Assembly (NCBI RefSeq): GCF_900103985.1 | Contig: NZ_FNIE01000022.1 | Location: 24,653 to 88,652, forward strand | Length of the DNA: 64,000 nucleotides | Direction of reading: 5' to 3' | Source of the DNA: Actinacidiphila guanduensis | GTDB taxonomy: Bacteria > Actinomycetota > Actinomycetes > Streptomycetales > Streptomycetaceae | Shown: positions 47,101 to 59,100 of the stretch, in pieces | Position numbering within the stretch: position 1 is the stretch's first letter | Layout: each line of letters begins with the position of its first letter | Translations under genes and position numbers: made by a program | Notes under the pieces: model-generated | Database searches by the model: none | Seen by the model: only the letters and a program-made list of their open reading frames with translations | What the model was told of the DNA's origin: nothing

Positions 47101-50100
47101 CGCCGTGCTCGTACAGCGCGCGGGCGACCCGGTCGGCCGCGAGCTCGTAGGGTGCGCGGGCCGCACGCGAGGCGGCGTCGTCGCCGATGGCGAAGGGGAC
47201 GTCCACGTGCTGCTGGAGGATGTCGGCCGCGTCCTCCAGGACGTCGTCGGGCAGGACGGGAAGCCGCGCCGGGTCGAGCGGTTCGAGCGATGCGGGCGTG
47301 GTGAGGGAGGCGTCGGCGTCGGGCCGCGTGCCCGGCCGTGTGTCGAGCGGTGTGCCGGGCCGTGTGTCGGGCTCCACGTGCAGTTCGGCGGGTGCGGGTA
47401 CGGGGGACTCGGGCACCTCGGCGTCGAGGCGCGTGTCGGGCCGCGTGTCGAGCGGTGTGCCGGGTTCGACGTGCAGCTCGGTGAGTGCGGGCGCGGTGAG
47501 GGACGCGTCGGTGTCGGGTCGCGTGCCGGGCCGTGTGTCGAGCGGTGTGCCCGGCCGTGTGTCGGGCTCGGCGTGCAGTTCGGTGGGTGCGGGTACCGGG
47601 GAGTCGGGCACTTCGGTGTCGAGCCGCAGCGGCGTGCCGGGTTCCGGCGTCAGGTGCTGCGGGGTGGGCGGCGTCCGCAACGGGTCCGGGAACTGCGGGC
47701 GGACGGTCTCCTCGGCTCCTCTGCCGGCGGTGTGCTCGACGGGGATCGGTACGACGTGCTCGCCTCGGCCGCCGAAGAGCGCGTCGTCCCTCCGCGAGTC
47801 CTCGGCGAGGAGGTCCTCCGTGAGGACGTCGTCCCGGACGGGGAGTCGCGGGGGGACATCGTCCTCGGTGACCGCGTCATCGATGACGACGGGGTGCTCG
47901 GTGACGACAGGCGGCGGGGTGGGCCGGGTGACCGCGTCTTCCGCGTCGTCGTCCTCGATCCGCTCGTCGTCCTCGATCCGCTCGTCGTGCTCGACGTGCT
48001 CGGTGACGGTGTGCCGTGCGGCCGGGTCGTCCGTGACGATGGGCTCGACATGTGTCGGCGCGGGCCTCTCCCGCTCCTCCAACGGCTCCTCGTCGTCGGT
48101 CAGTTCGGTGATGCGCCTGCCCCGGAAGCCGTTGTCGTGGAAGCCGCCGTGGGAATCGTCCTCGAAGCCCTCCTGGTCCCGGTGCAAGCCCGCGCCCAGG
48201 TCCGCGTCCGTGGGGGCGGGGGCCTCGTGCGGCGGTGGCGGCAACGGGGCCGGTGTGGGCGGCAGTTCGGTGGCGCGCAGGACGAGCGGGCCGGTGACCC
48301 AGCGCTCCTGGTCGCCGCGGCGCAGATGGATCACCGCGACCGTCTGGACCAGGGCGCCCTGCGTGCCATTGGGCTTGTTGGCGAAGCGCGAGCCGAAGCG
48401 CAGCATCTCGCGGACCGGCGCGGACTGCGTGTGGGTGTGGCCGAGGTCGGTCCGCTCGCCGGCCACCGGGACACCGGGGCCGAGCCGGTCGGTCTGCGCC
48501 TCGTTCACCGGGCCGCTGTAGGTGAAGTTCAGCGCCGGGTTGTAGGTCACGTCGCTCTGCGCGGCCGAGCCGCGGGTGCTGATCTGCACCCGGTCGATGC
48601 CGACCTCGTTGCTCTGGTTGACGATCCGCGGGTCGTGGAGGGTGACGTGCACCTGCACCTGGTGCGGCCCGCTGCGCCCGACGTGCGGGGCGAGGCCGGC
48701 CGGGTGCACGGGCACGGGCGTGCCGGCGGCCGCGAGGTGGGTGAGCCGCACCAGCCGGCCCTCGTCGGACATCGTGGTGCCGCGCCCGGCGGTCGGGGCG
48801 CCGAGCCCGGGGGCGAGTTCGTGCAGCGCCTGCGTCAGCTGGTCCAGTCCGCCGAAGTGGTAGACCTCGAAGGGCCGTTCGGGCCGCCACGGGTCACCCG
48901 CCACCAGGGCGCGCAGGTCGGCCGGCACGTCCGGGGTCAGCCGCACCTCGCCGTCCTCCTGCACCAGCGGCCGGGTCGGGTCGCTCAGGTGCACCCGCCC
49001 GACCACCGTCGGGTGCGGGTCGACCGCGGCGGGGGCGTCCGTGCGGGGCGTCTCGGAGCCGGCGAAGCGCACCACGGCCTGCGCGTCCACGTGGGCGTCG
49101 ACCGCCATCGTCGGGCGGGGCAGGAGCCCCAGCGCGCCCTCGATGCCGTGCCGGACGGTGTCGGGCAGCATGCCGTACGCGCCTTGGGCCAGGCTGCTCA
49201 GGCGCGTGCGGTCGGCGAGCATGCCCAACCCGTTCCACAGCGCCCGGGGCGCCGCCACGATCAGCGCCTCGTCCAGCGGCGTGGCGGTGACGGCGACCTC
49301 GTAGCGGTAGTCCAGCTCGAACTCGCTGCTGTCGAACATCGATTGCTGCCAGGCGCGCCGCTCCTCCGAGCCCGTGGCGGTCTGCACGGTCTCGGACTGG
49401 CGGACGGCGCTGCCCGTGGCGCGGTAGCGGTGGCCCTCGTGCTGGTAGGTCAGGCCGCCGTCGAGCTCGTGGGCGCTGGTGCGGGTGCGGGCCTGGCGGG
49501 TGCTGCCCGGCACGGGCAGCGAGGCGCCGCGGCCGTCGGAGTGGCCGAGCACCGTGTCCAGGCCGGGGTTGCCGGGCACGGCCCGGCCGCGGGCGGCGCC
49601 CAGGTCGGTGTTCGGCACCGCGCGCACCTGCGTGCGCACCAGCAGCGGGCCGAGGAAGGAGCGGTGCACGAAGCGGAAGGCGACGGCCGAGGAGCCGTGC
49701 AGCAGGGTGCGCATGCCGAGCGAGGAGCCGTGCTCGTTGATCCGCGACAGCACGCCCGGCAGGTAGGCGGCGTGGCCGGGCCGGGTGGCGCCGGGCGCGA
49801 CCCGCTCGATCGCGGTGCGCATCGTGTCCTGCAGCGCCGAGCGCCCGTCCGCGGGGTGCACCTCCACCGCGGAGCCGAAGCCGATCTGGCCGCGGCTGGC
49901 CACGAAGCTGGGCGGCAGCATCCGGTCCATCGGCGGCGCGGGCGCGGGCAGCGCGGGACCCTCGCCGTCGAGCCGGAACTCCGGGTGGTTGATAAGGTCG
50001 TTGGCGGACAGCAGGAACTCCACGCCGTCCGGCACCCGCACCACCATCTGCCGCTCGCCCGCGGTCAGGCCCGCGGCCGCGTCCAGCACCACGCCCGCCA

Positions 50101-53100
50101 CCGGCAGCCCGCCGGCCGCAGCGAGCGCGGGCCCGGCGGTGCCGGTCACCAGGTTGCGCAGGCCGGTGCGCAGGGTCACCCGGTAGAAGACGTCGGCCTG
50201 GAAGCGGTACGGCGTGACGTCGTTCTCGCTGGTGACGCGGAAGGCGGAGGCGTTGTCGTTGACCGTGGTCGCGTTGGTGTCGGTGGTGCGGTAGGCGTAC
50301 CGGCCGGTGGGCACGTAGCCGGACGCGGGGCCGTAGTTGCCGCTCACGGTCAGGCCGAAGGTGTGGCCCGAGGTGCGGCTGACGGTGGACGCCGAGGCGT
50401 CGGTGGACTGGATCCACCGCTCGTAGTCCATGACGCCCGGCGACTGCATGCGCCGGACGTTGTGCATGAAGCCCTGCACCTCCACCGTGATGTCGGTGCC
50501 GGCCAGCACCCCGGACGAGGCGGTGCCCTCCACCACGTAGGAGTCGCGGAAGATCCGGTAGGCGTTGCCCACCATGTGGTGCGGCGACAGGGAGAAGTCC
50601 AGCACCTGCCGGGCGGTGCTCTCCGGCGCCACCGTGCTCTCGCCCACCGCCGTGCGGCGGGTCCACTGCCACACGTCGCCGACCTGCCGCGCGCTCCAGC
50701 GCATCGCGCCCGCGGCCAGTCCGCCCGTTGCGTTCCACAGCGTGGTGCCCCAGCCGCCGGCGGCCGGCTCCCGGCGCTCCTCGTCGTCCTGGTGGTCCTC
50801 CTGGCCGTCGCGCCGGGGCAGTTCGACGCCCTCGGGGCCCTCGGCAGGCGGCGCGGGGGCGACCGTGTCGGTGTGCGGCGCGGGGGCGTCGTCGTCCTCG
50901 GGGAAGGCACCCGGAATGCGCTGCGCCGGGTCCTGGTCCTCCGCGGCGCGGGCGGCCGCCACGTCCCGGGCGACCGCGCCCATCATCCGGTTCACTGCCG
51001 TGTGCAGTGCGGACCCGCCGCGCACCCGGTTGACGAACGCGGTCTCCGGCAGACGCCGCTCCACCGTCGCGGGCCGGGCGGGCGCGTTGGTGTCGGCGGT
51101 GGTGGCCGGCGTGTCGTGCGCGGCGGGCGGCGCGCCCTGGACGAGATCCTGCCGGTCGGCGGGCGCGGGGGCGGTGCCGCCGTCGGTACGGGTGCCGTCG
51201 CCGCCCTCGGCTGTGTGCGCCGCGTCGGTGTGCGCCGCCTCGTTCGGGTCGTGCACGACGTAGCCCGGGACGGGCGCCGCCGGCGACGGGTCCAGCTGCT
51301 CCTCGGGGCCGTGGAAGGTGGGCGGGGCGGCGATCGGGGCGGTGTCGGGGGACTCCAGCGTCCAGTCCACCGGGACCGCGAGGTCCACCTCGCCGTCCAC
51401 GTGCCGCGGCGGGGGCGTTGAGCCGTGGCTGAAGGAGATCCGCATGTGGTGGGTGACCGGCACCCGGAACAGGTGGACGCCCGCGCCCGCCTCGGAGCGG
51501 GACAGCGCGTAGAACTCGTGGCCGCTGCCCGAGCTGGAGCCGGTGGTCACCACGTCCGCGGGCTGCCAGGTGTAGCTGTACTCGCCGGTGATGCCCTGCG
51601 GGTCGTGGTCGCCGTGGAGGACGTTCGTCGCGCCGAGCTGCGGGCCGATGCTCGCCTGGAGCGGGGCGCGGCGCAGCTGCTCGTCGCCGCTGATGGTGCT
51701 GCCGGTGTAGTTGAGGGTCTGCACCCCGTCCAGGTGGCCGATGTGCGCCACGCCGGCGTCCGGGGTGTCGCGGCCCTGCGGGTAGCGGCGGGTGACGGCC
51801 ATCTGCACGGACACCCGCTGCACACCGGTCGCGGTGGGCCGCTCGAACTCCATCTCGAAGCTGCTGTCCGGCATCTCCGCCTGCGGGTCGGGGACGTCCG
51901 TCGTCTCGTCCAGTGCCGCGCGCTGCCCGATCTGCGACTGCATCTGCTCCAGGCGGCGCAGGTTCGCCAGCCGCTGGTTGTGCAGCGCGGTCTCGACCAG
52001 CCGCGAGCCGCCGCCGACCGCCGGGGCCGGCGGCTCGGCCGCGCCGTCCCCGTCCCCGGCGGCCGCGTCGCCGGGCCGGTCCAGCGGCGGGATGAAGCCG
52101 TGCTCGGACAGGAACTGCCGGACGTCCTCGAAGAGCGGGTCGGCGCCGGCCACCCGCATCGGCGTGGTGAGCACGCCCGGCGACGTCAGGTCCCGGATCG
52201 GCGCCGGCAGGTGGCGCGGGGTCGCGGGCGCGCCGGACACCACGGCCGCCGAGGGCACTCGCAGGATCACCGGGTAGCCGCTGCCGTCGGCCGCCCGTGT
52301 GGCCAGGCGGCTGTCGGCCGGCGGGTGCACCGGCACCGCGCCGGGCCGCACCAGCGTGACGTCCAGCACCATCCGGGCCTGCACCCGCAGGAGCGGCTTG
52401 CCGGTGCGCAGCGAGTGCGAGGTGCGGGCGCTGCCGCCGGAGGACATCGTGTGGGTGGCCTGGTGCTGCACCGAGCCCTGGAGGGTGAGGGTGCCGCCGA
52501 AGGGCTCGATGCCGGTGTGCGGGTCGGGCGTGCCGATGGCAAAGCCGAGCGACAACTGGCCGCCGAACGAGGCGGAGTTGGCGACGGCGGCACTGTTCGA
52601 CACCCGCAGCGAGCGCAGGACGTGCACCTCCAGCACGGAGTTGCGGGTCGGCGGTCCCGCGATGGCGTGCTGCGCGTCCTCCTCCACCAGCCGCGCCCGG
52701 ACCGAGAAGTGGCCGATCAGCCCGCCGCGGCTGTCGTACAGCGGTGGCGAGGAGTGCCCGCCGCCGTACATCAGCGGCAGGTTGCCGCGCAGGTTGCCCT
52801 CGCTGAAGAAGCGGTGCAGCTCCTCCGCCGAGTCGTCCGAGATCGAGGCCAGGTGTGGGCTGAACGCCTGGTTCACCTCGTGCAGCACCGTGGTCGCCTG
52901 CGGCACGGTCTCCACGGCGATCAGCGGCACCTCCTCGACCAGCTGCCGCAGCGGCGCCGGGCGTTTGTCGGCGTCCGCGGTGGCCAGCGCGGTCGAGGGG
53001 TCCGGCGTGTCCTCGATCAGGTGGTCCGGGAACCACGTGCTCAGCCGGTGTTCGGTGCCGTCGCCGGCCAGCGGGGTCCAGGCGGTGGGGTGCTCGGCCG

Positions 53101-56100
53101 GGGCCACCGCGTCCTGCAGCCCGCCGGTCAGCCGCACCTCCGCCGACAGCCGGTAGGACACCGCCCGCGACAGCTCGCGGCTGCGCAGCAGCGTCATCGG
53201 CTGCACGGTCGCGCCCGTGGCCACGGTGCTGGTCATCTGGTTGTACGTGAGCGAGCCGGTCGGGCTCAGCGTCACCCGGCGCAAGGTGGCCCGGTGGGTG
53301 AGCGGCCAGGTGTGGGCGTAGGTGAAGCTGCCCGGCCGCAGGTCGCCGATGCTGTCCACCGCGCCGGTCTCGCCGATGCCGAACGCCCAGCGCTGGATGC
53401 GCAGATGGGGCGCGTCCTGTGCCTCGTCCCGGTCCGGGTCGCGCCGCGCGTCCGACAGCCGCAGCCGCACCGCCGCGTGGTAGGTGCGGCCGTTGTACTC
53501 GGCCCGCACCGGCAGGCCCTCGTCGCTCAGCAACCGCGCCCACTCCGCGGCCATCGCCCGCGGCGTCACGGTCTCCTCGAGCGCGGCCCGCAGCGCGGCG
53601 TTCCGCGGCCCGCCGCGTTCGATCGCGGTCGCGACCCGGTCCCGCAGCCAGGCCGCGGTCTGCTCGGAGAGCGGGTCGATGTGGGTGAGCCCCTGCGAGC
53701 CGTCCCGGTCCTGCCCGAACCGCTCGACCGCGTGGCTCAACGGCGGCGGTGGGGGCGGGTCCTCGTGGACCACGAGGGCGTCCTGGTGCGGCGGGGGAGG
53801 GGGCGGGGGCGCTTCGGACGTGTGGACCGGGGGCGGGGGCGGCGGCCCCTCGGGCTCGTGGGTGAGGACGAGGGCGTCGTTGCCGGTGTCGGCGTCGGTG
53901 TCGCGGTCGTGCTCGAACGCGTCCTCCACGGTGCCGGCGGACTCGGTGTCGCGCGGGACATGGGTGGCGGGGGGCTGCGGCCGCCGGGTGTCCCGCGTGA
54001 GGTCCCTGGATTCGAGGGGTTCGTCGCGGTCGCGGGTTTCGCGCGTTTCGCGAGGGGCCTCGGCGTCGTCCGACGAGTGCTGGAGGGGACGTCGGTCGTC
54101 GGCGGAGCGGTCGGGCACGAGGGGTTCGGGTGCGGCGTCCGTGTCGTCCAGCAGGTGCTGCCGAACGGGCTGCTCCAGTTCGACGGGGTGCTCGGCCACG
54201 TCTTCGTGGTGCTGCGTGAGGAAGGTCTCGGGCTCGTGGACGGTGGAGGGGACGACGGAGGCCGCGGCCGGCGGTTCCTGGAGGAGGTCGGTGTGCCCGC
54301 CCAGGTCGAGGGGCGCGGCGAGGTCGGTGGGTTCGTCCTCGTGGCTGAGGTCGGTCAGGTCGGTGGTGTGGGTCAGGGTGTCCTCGGGCGTGACCGGCCG
54401 CAGTTCGGGGGTGGGCGGGGTGAAGGTGATGTCGGGGATGGGCCGTTCGGCCTCGGGCTCGGCCTCGATGTCGTGCCGCAGGGCCGGGCGTTGCACCTCG
54501 GCCGTGGATTCGGCGTCGCTGTCGTGCTGTTCGACGATGTCCTGCCGGAGCGGGGGTTCGGTCGGCTCCTCGTCCCGGTGCTCGGGTTCGGCCCCGGACG
54601 AGTCCACCTCGCGGTGCTGGACGGGGTGTTGGTCCTCGGCCGGGCGTTCGACGTCGGGTTCGGTCTCGCTGTCGCGGAGTTCGGTGACGTGGTGCTGGAT
54701 CGGGGTCTCGGTGACGTCCTCGTCGGTGTGGTCGAGGGCGTCCCGGGACTCGTCCCTCACCTGCGGCTCGGGCATGTGCTGGACGACGGGGGCCTCGACC
54801 GGGGACTCGGCCTCGACCTCGCGCTCCTCCACCACGTCCTGCCGGACCGGGTGCTGGACGGCCGCGTCCTCGACGGGGTGCTCGACCACGTCGTCGTGCT
54901 GGGGGACGACGGGTTCGGGGTCGTGGGGGACGGCGGTCTCCGTGGCCGGCTCGGGAAGGAACTGGGCGCGCCCCTCCACGTCCAGGGGCGCGGCGAGATC
55001 GGTCGGCTCGTCCTGGTGGCCGAGGTCGGTCAGGTCGGTGGTGCGGGCGAGGGTGTCGTCGGGCGTGACCGGCCGCAGTTCGGGGGTGGCTGGTGTGAAG
55101 GTGATGTCGGGTGGTGCCGGGGTGATGACGATCTCGGGGATGGGCCGTTCGGCCTCGGGCTCGCGTGTCGGGTCCGTGACCTCGGTGACGGGGTCCTGGG
55201 TGTCGGCGAGGGTCGTGTGCTCGGCCAACGGGTGCGTGATGGCGTCGGTTTCGGCCTCGGACGCGTCCACCTGGCGGTGCTGGAGGGGGCGTTGGCCCTC
55301 GGCCGGGCGTTCGATGTCGGGTTCGGTCTCGCTGTCGCGGAGTTCGGTGACGTGGTGCTGGACCGGGCTCTCGGTGACTTCCTCGTCGGTGCGGTCGCGC
55401 AGGTCGCGGGACTCGTCCACCACGTCCTGCCGGGCCGGGTGCTGGTCCTCCACAGGGTGCTCGACCGGGGACTCGGCCTCGTGGTGCTCCACCACGTCCT
55501 GCCGGACCGGGTGCTCGACGGCCGCGTCCTCGACGGGGTGCTCGACCAGGGGCTCGGCCTCGACGTCGCGCTGCTCCACCTCGTGCTGCCGGACCGGGCG
55601 CTCGGGGGGCGCCCCCTCCTCGCGGTGGTCGACCTCGGTCTCGGAGGGGTCCGCCACGTGGCGCTGGACCGGGTGCTCGACGGGCTCCTCGATCGGGCGG
55701 CGGTCCCGCTGCGGCTCCACCTCCGGCTCGGGGGTGGGGTCGTCGTGGATCTCCTCGAAGCGGTCCGCGTCCGTGAGCGTCGTGGCCGTCTCGTCCCGCG
55801 CCGGCTCCTCGACGGGGTGCTCGGCGTCCGTGGTGTCGGTGGTGTCGGCGGGGTCGGTGAAGAGGTGCGGGAAGTGGGTGGTGAGGTCGGGGTGGAGGGC
55901 GCCGTCGGTGACGGGGAGGATGGCGTAGAGGCCGTCGGGGACGTCGACGCGCATCTCGCGGCCGTCGGCGCCGCGCAGGGTGATGGCGGCGTCGAAGCGG
56001 TAGTAGCGGAAGGGCCGGGTGGCCTCGCGGTTGTGCTCGACGGTGGCGGAGACGCCGCCGTCCGCCTTGTCCTCGGTCTCGCGGCCGACCTCGTAGGGGG

Positions 56101-59100
56101 TGCGTTCGAGGACCGCGTCGCTCCCGGTGCCGCCGCCGCTCTCGGGGCCGCCGCCCGCGTACCAGCCGCGCATCCGGTCGGAGCGGGCTTCCTCGTCGTC
56201 GTCGCCCTGCTGGTAGCGGCGGGCCTTGAACATCTCGTCGTGGTCGTCGTGGAGGCGGGTGGCGCCGGTGAGGTCGAGGCCCACGGTGACGGGGCGGCCG
56301 GCGACGTCCACGGTGTGGGTGTGGCCGAGCAGGGCGGAGATCGCGGCGCGCAGCTTGGCGTGGCTGGTCGCGGTCTGGTAGGCGGTGCCGGCCTTGGAGT
56401 CCGGCCGCACGACGGGGACGTCGGTGGCCGTGGGGGAGGTGAGGTCGGGCAGCTTCTTCGACGGGGTGGCGACGACCTTGGCCCAGTCCTGGACGGCCTT
56501 GGCCGCGGGCACGTCCCAGGGGTGCAGTTCGGAGAGGAGTTCGGCGGTGCGCGCCGGGTCGGGGCCCACCCGGGTGGCAGGGGCGGTGCGCGGCACGGTG
56601 GAGCCGGGCGGCACCGTGGCGCCGCCGTGCGCGGTCCACTGCGGAGTCGCGGTGGGCCGGGAGAGCGGGTTCGCGCCGGGCCGCACCGGCGCCGGCACGA
56701 CCGCGGTGGAGGGCCCCGGGTCGCCGTCTGCGTGGTCTGTGTGGTCGGCGTCGTCGGCCGGCGGGGGGTCGAGGGCGACGGTGAGGTGGTGGGGGACGAG
56801 GAGGCGGACCTCGCCGGGGGTGTCGCCGGTGGGGTTGCCGTCGTCGCGCCAGGTCCAGGGCTGGTGGGCGTACCAGGCGTTCTCCACCGCGTCGCGGCGG
56901 CCGAAGAGCGCGGCGGCGCCGGCGGCGGCGCTGACCAGGCCGCGGCCGGGGGCGCCGAGGATCTCGGGCATGCTGGTGGTGGCGCCCAGGCTGATCCGGA
57001 ACCGTAGGTCGTGGTTGAACTCCTCGCTGCCCTCACGGGTGTTGGCGCGGTAGATGTCCACGTCCTTGCGCAGGGCGGTGCTGCCGGTGGAGGAGTGTGC
57101 GGTGTAGCCGGCGGCGACGTCGATGCCGCCGTGGGCCTGCTGATCGTTGTCGACGGCGTGCTCGCCGCCGCGGGCGGCGACGTTGACGCCGAAGCCCCAG
57201 GAGGAGCCGCTGGTGTCGGTGGAGCGGGTCTCCTGCACCGACTCGCCGCGCAGGGTGAGCTTCACCTCCGGGCGCGGGCGGTGGGAGTAGGCGGGGTCCA
57301 TGTGGACGACCTCGACGTTCACCCACAGGTAGTGCGAGGCGCCGCCGAACCCCGACAGCAGCGAGGTCTCCGACCCCTGGAAGGGGAACCAGCGGTGGAC
57401 GCCGGTGTCGGTCAGCGGGCCCCACTGCGTCTTGAGGGCCTCGGAGCGGAAGCTGGTCTGCAGCGACTGGTACAGCTCCGAGGGCCGGACCTCGCCCGCG
57501 CGCAGGATGCCCCGCGCGGTCAGCCTGCGCACGATCTCCGGCAGCACCTGGTCGGCCCGCAGGTCCTCCGGATGCGCCGCCATCCGCATCAGCCGGCCAC
57601 CCAGGTAGTCCCGCCGCACCGGATCGGCCGGCCGCCGCGGCACATGCGGGCTGCGGACGAGGGGCCCGGCCGTCGAGGCGGGCGCGGCGACCCGGCGCTC
57701 CTGGCGGGTGTCGGGCGCGGTGTCGGCGCGGGTGCCGGTCCTCGTGTCGGGCGCCGCCTCGGTCCTGGTGTCCGCGCGGGTGTCGGGCTCGACCTCGATC
57801 CGGGTGTCGGGCGCCGACTCCGTGCGGATCTCGGGCGCCGTGTCGGTGGTGCCCGCGTCGCGGGTGCCGCCGGTGTTGCCGTCGAGCATCTCGGGCGGCA
57901 GGACGTCCTCGCGGCGGCGGTCGGGGACGAGAAGGTCCATGCCGTCGGAGATGCGGATGACGCGGGACTGGTGCTGGGGGGCGCCGCGGCCGCGCCAGCG
58001 GGTGACGGTGACCTCGAAGACCGGGTCGGCACGGTAGGCGGAGGCGTCCTTGTAGGTGGCGCGGGTGACCTCGATGGCGCCGCGCTCCACCTCCTCGCTG
58101 TGCCCCGCGTCCCAGCCCACGTCGCCGTGCAGCTGGGCCACCACGCGCCCGCCGGGCAGCCCCTCGCCCGCGTGCTCGCCGTCGCCGATGACCTCGACGT
58201 CGTTGCCGCTGTCGGAGCCGAACCGCAACTGCGGGCCGAAGCCGAACTGCAGCCCGCCCGACAGGGTGCGGTGCGACTCCTGCGCGTGCCGGGACACCGA
58301 CTGCGAATACTGCTCGATCTCCACCTCGCCGTCGGTCTTCGGCAGCGCGCGCGGGGCGTGGGCGCGCAGCTTCACCGTCATCGCGGTGTGCCAGCCGTCC
58401 CGGTCCGGCAGCGCCGCCACCCGCCCGTCGGACTCCACCAACTGCCCGAAGAACGCCGCGAGATCACCCGGCCGCAGCGCGGTCAGCAGCGCCTGCGGCC
58501 AGCGGGCCTCCTGCCGGTGCCAGGTCCCCGGCAGGTGGTGCACGCTCGCGTAGACCTGCAACGCCAGGCGCTGCAGCTCCGGCGAGTGCAGGAACGCCGG
58601 GTACAGCCCCGACGAGCCCCGGTCGAAGGACAGGTGCGGCTCGGAGACGTCCGGCCAGGCGCGGCGGAAGGTCACCGCGCCCGCGTGTGTGCGCTGCTCC
58701 ACCGTCGGAGGGATGGCGGGCACGTGCTGGTGCGCCACCACGACCTGCGCCAGCAGCTCCTCGGGCCGGTCGATCCACCACTTCGACACCTGCGAGGCGC
58801 CCTCACGCGAGGCCGTGACCTCGTACACCACGTCGTAGCGGTGCTCGTCGACGGAGTCGACCGTCTCCATCCGCCGGTAGCTCTTGGCGATCTCCGTGAA
58901 CGCCTCACTGCGCCCGAACCCGGCCCGGCCCTGCACCCGCAGGCCGCCGATCTGCATCCGTACCACATCGCCGATGCCGATCCGCACCGCACCGCCCACA
59001 CCGCCCTGCACCGACCACGACCGGTCCTGGTGCGCGGCGAACGTCTCACCCAAGGCCGCACGGGTGTTGACCGTCAGCGGATAGCTGCTCGTGCCGCGGT

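Noticed and set aside
38312..57007. Three plus-strand open frames of about 1,950, 2,340 and 1,860 codons running antisense to the giant gene
   Set aside because: They are shadows of a GC-rich gene: third-position GC on the minus strand removes stops in the antisense frame. Their products are low-complexity Gly/Arg/Val sequences with no domain.
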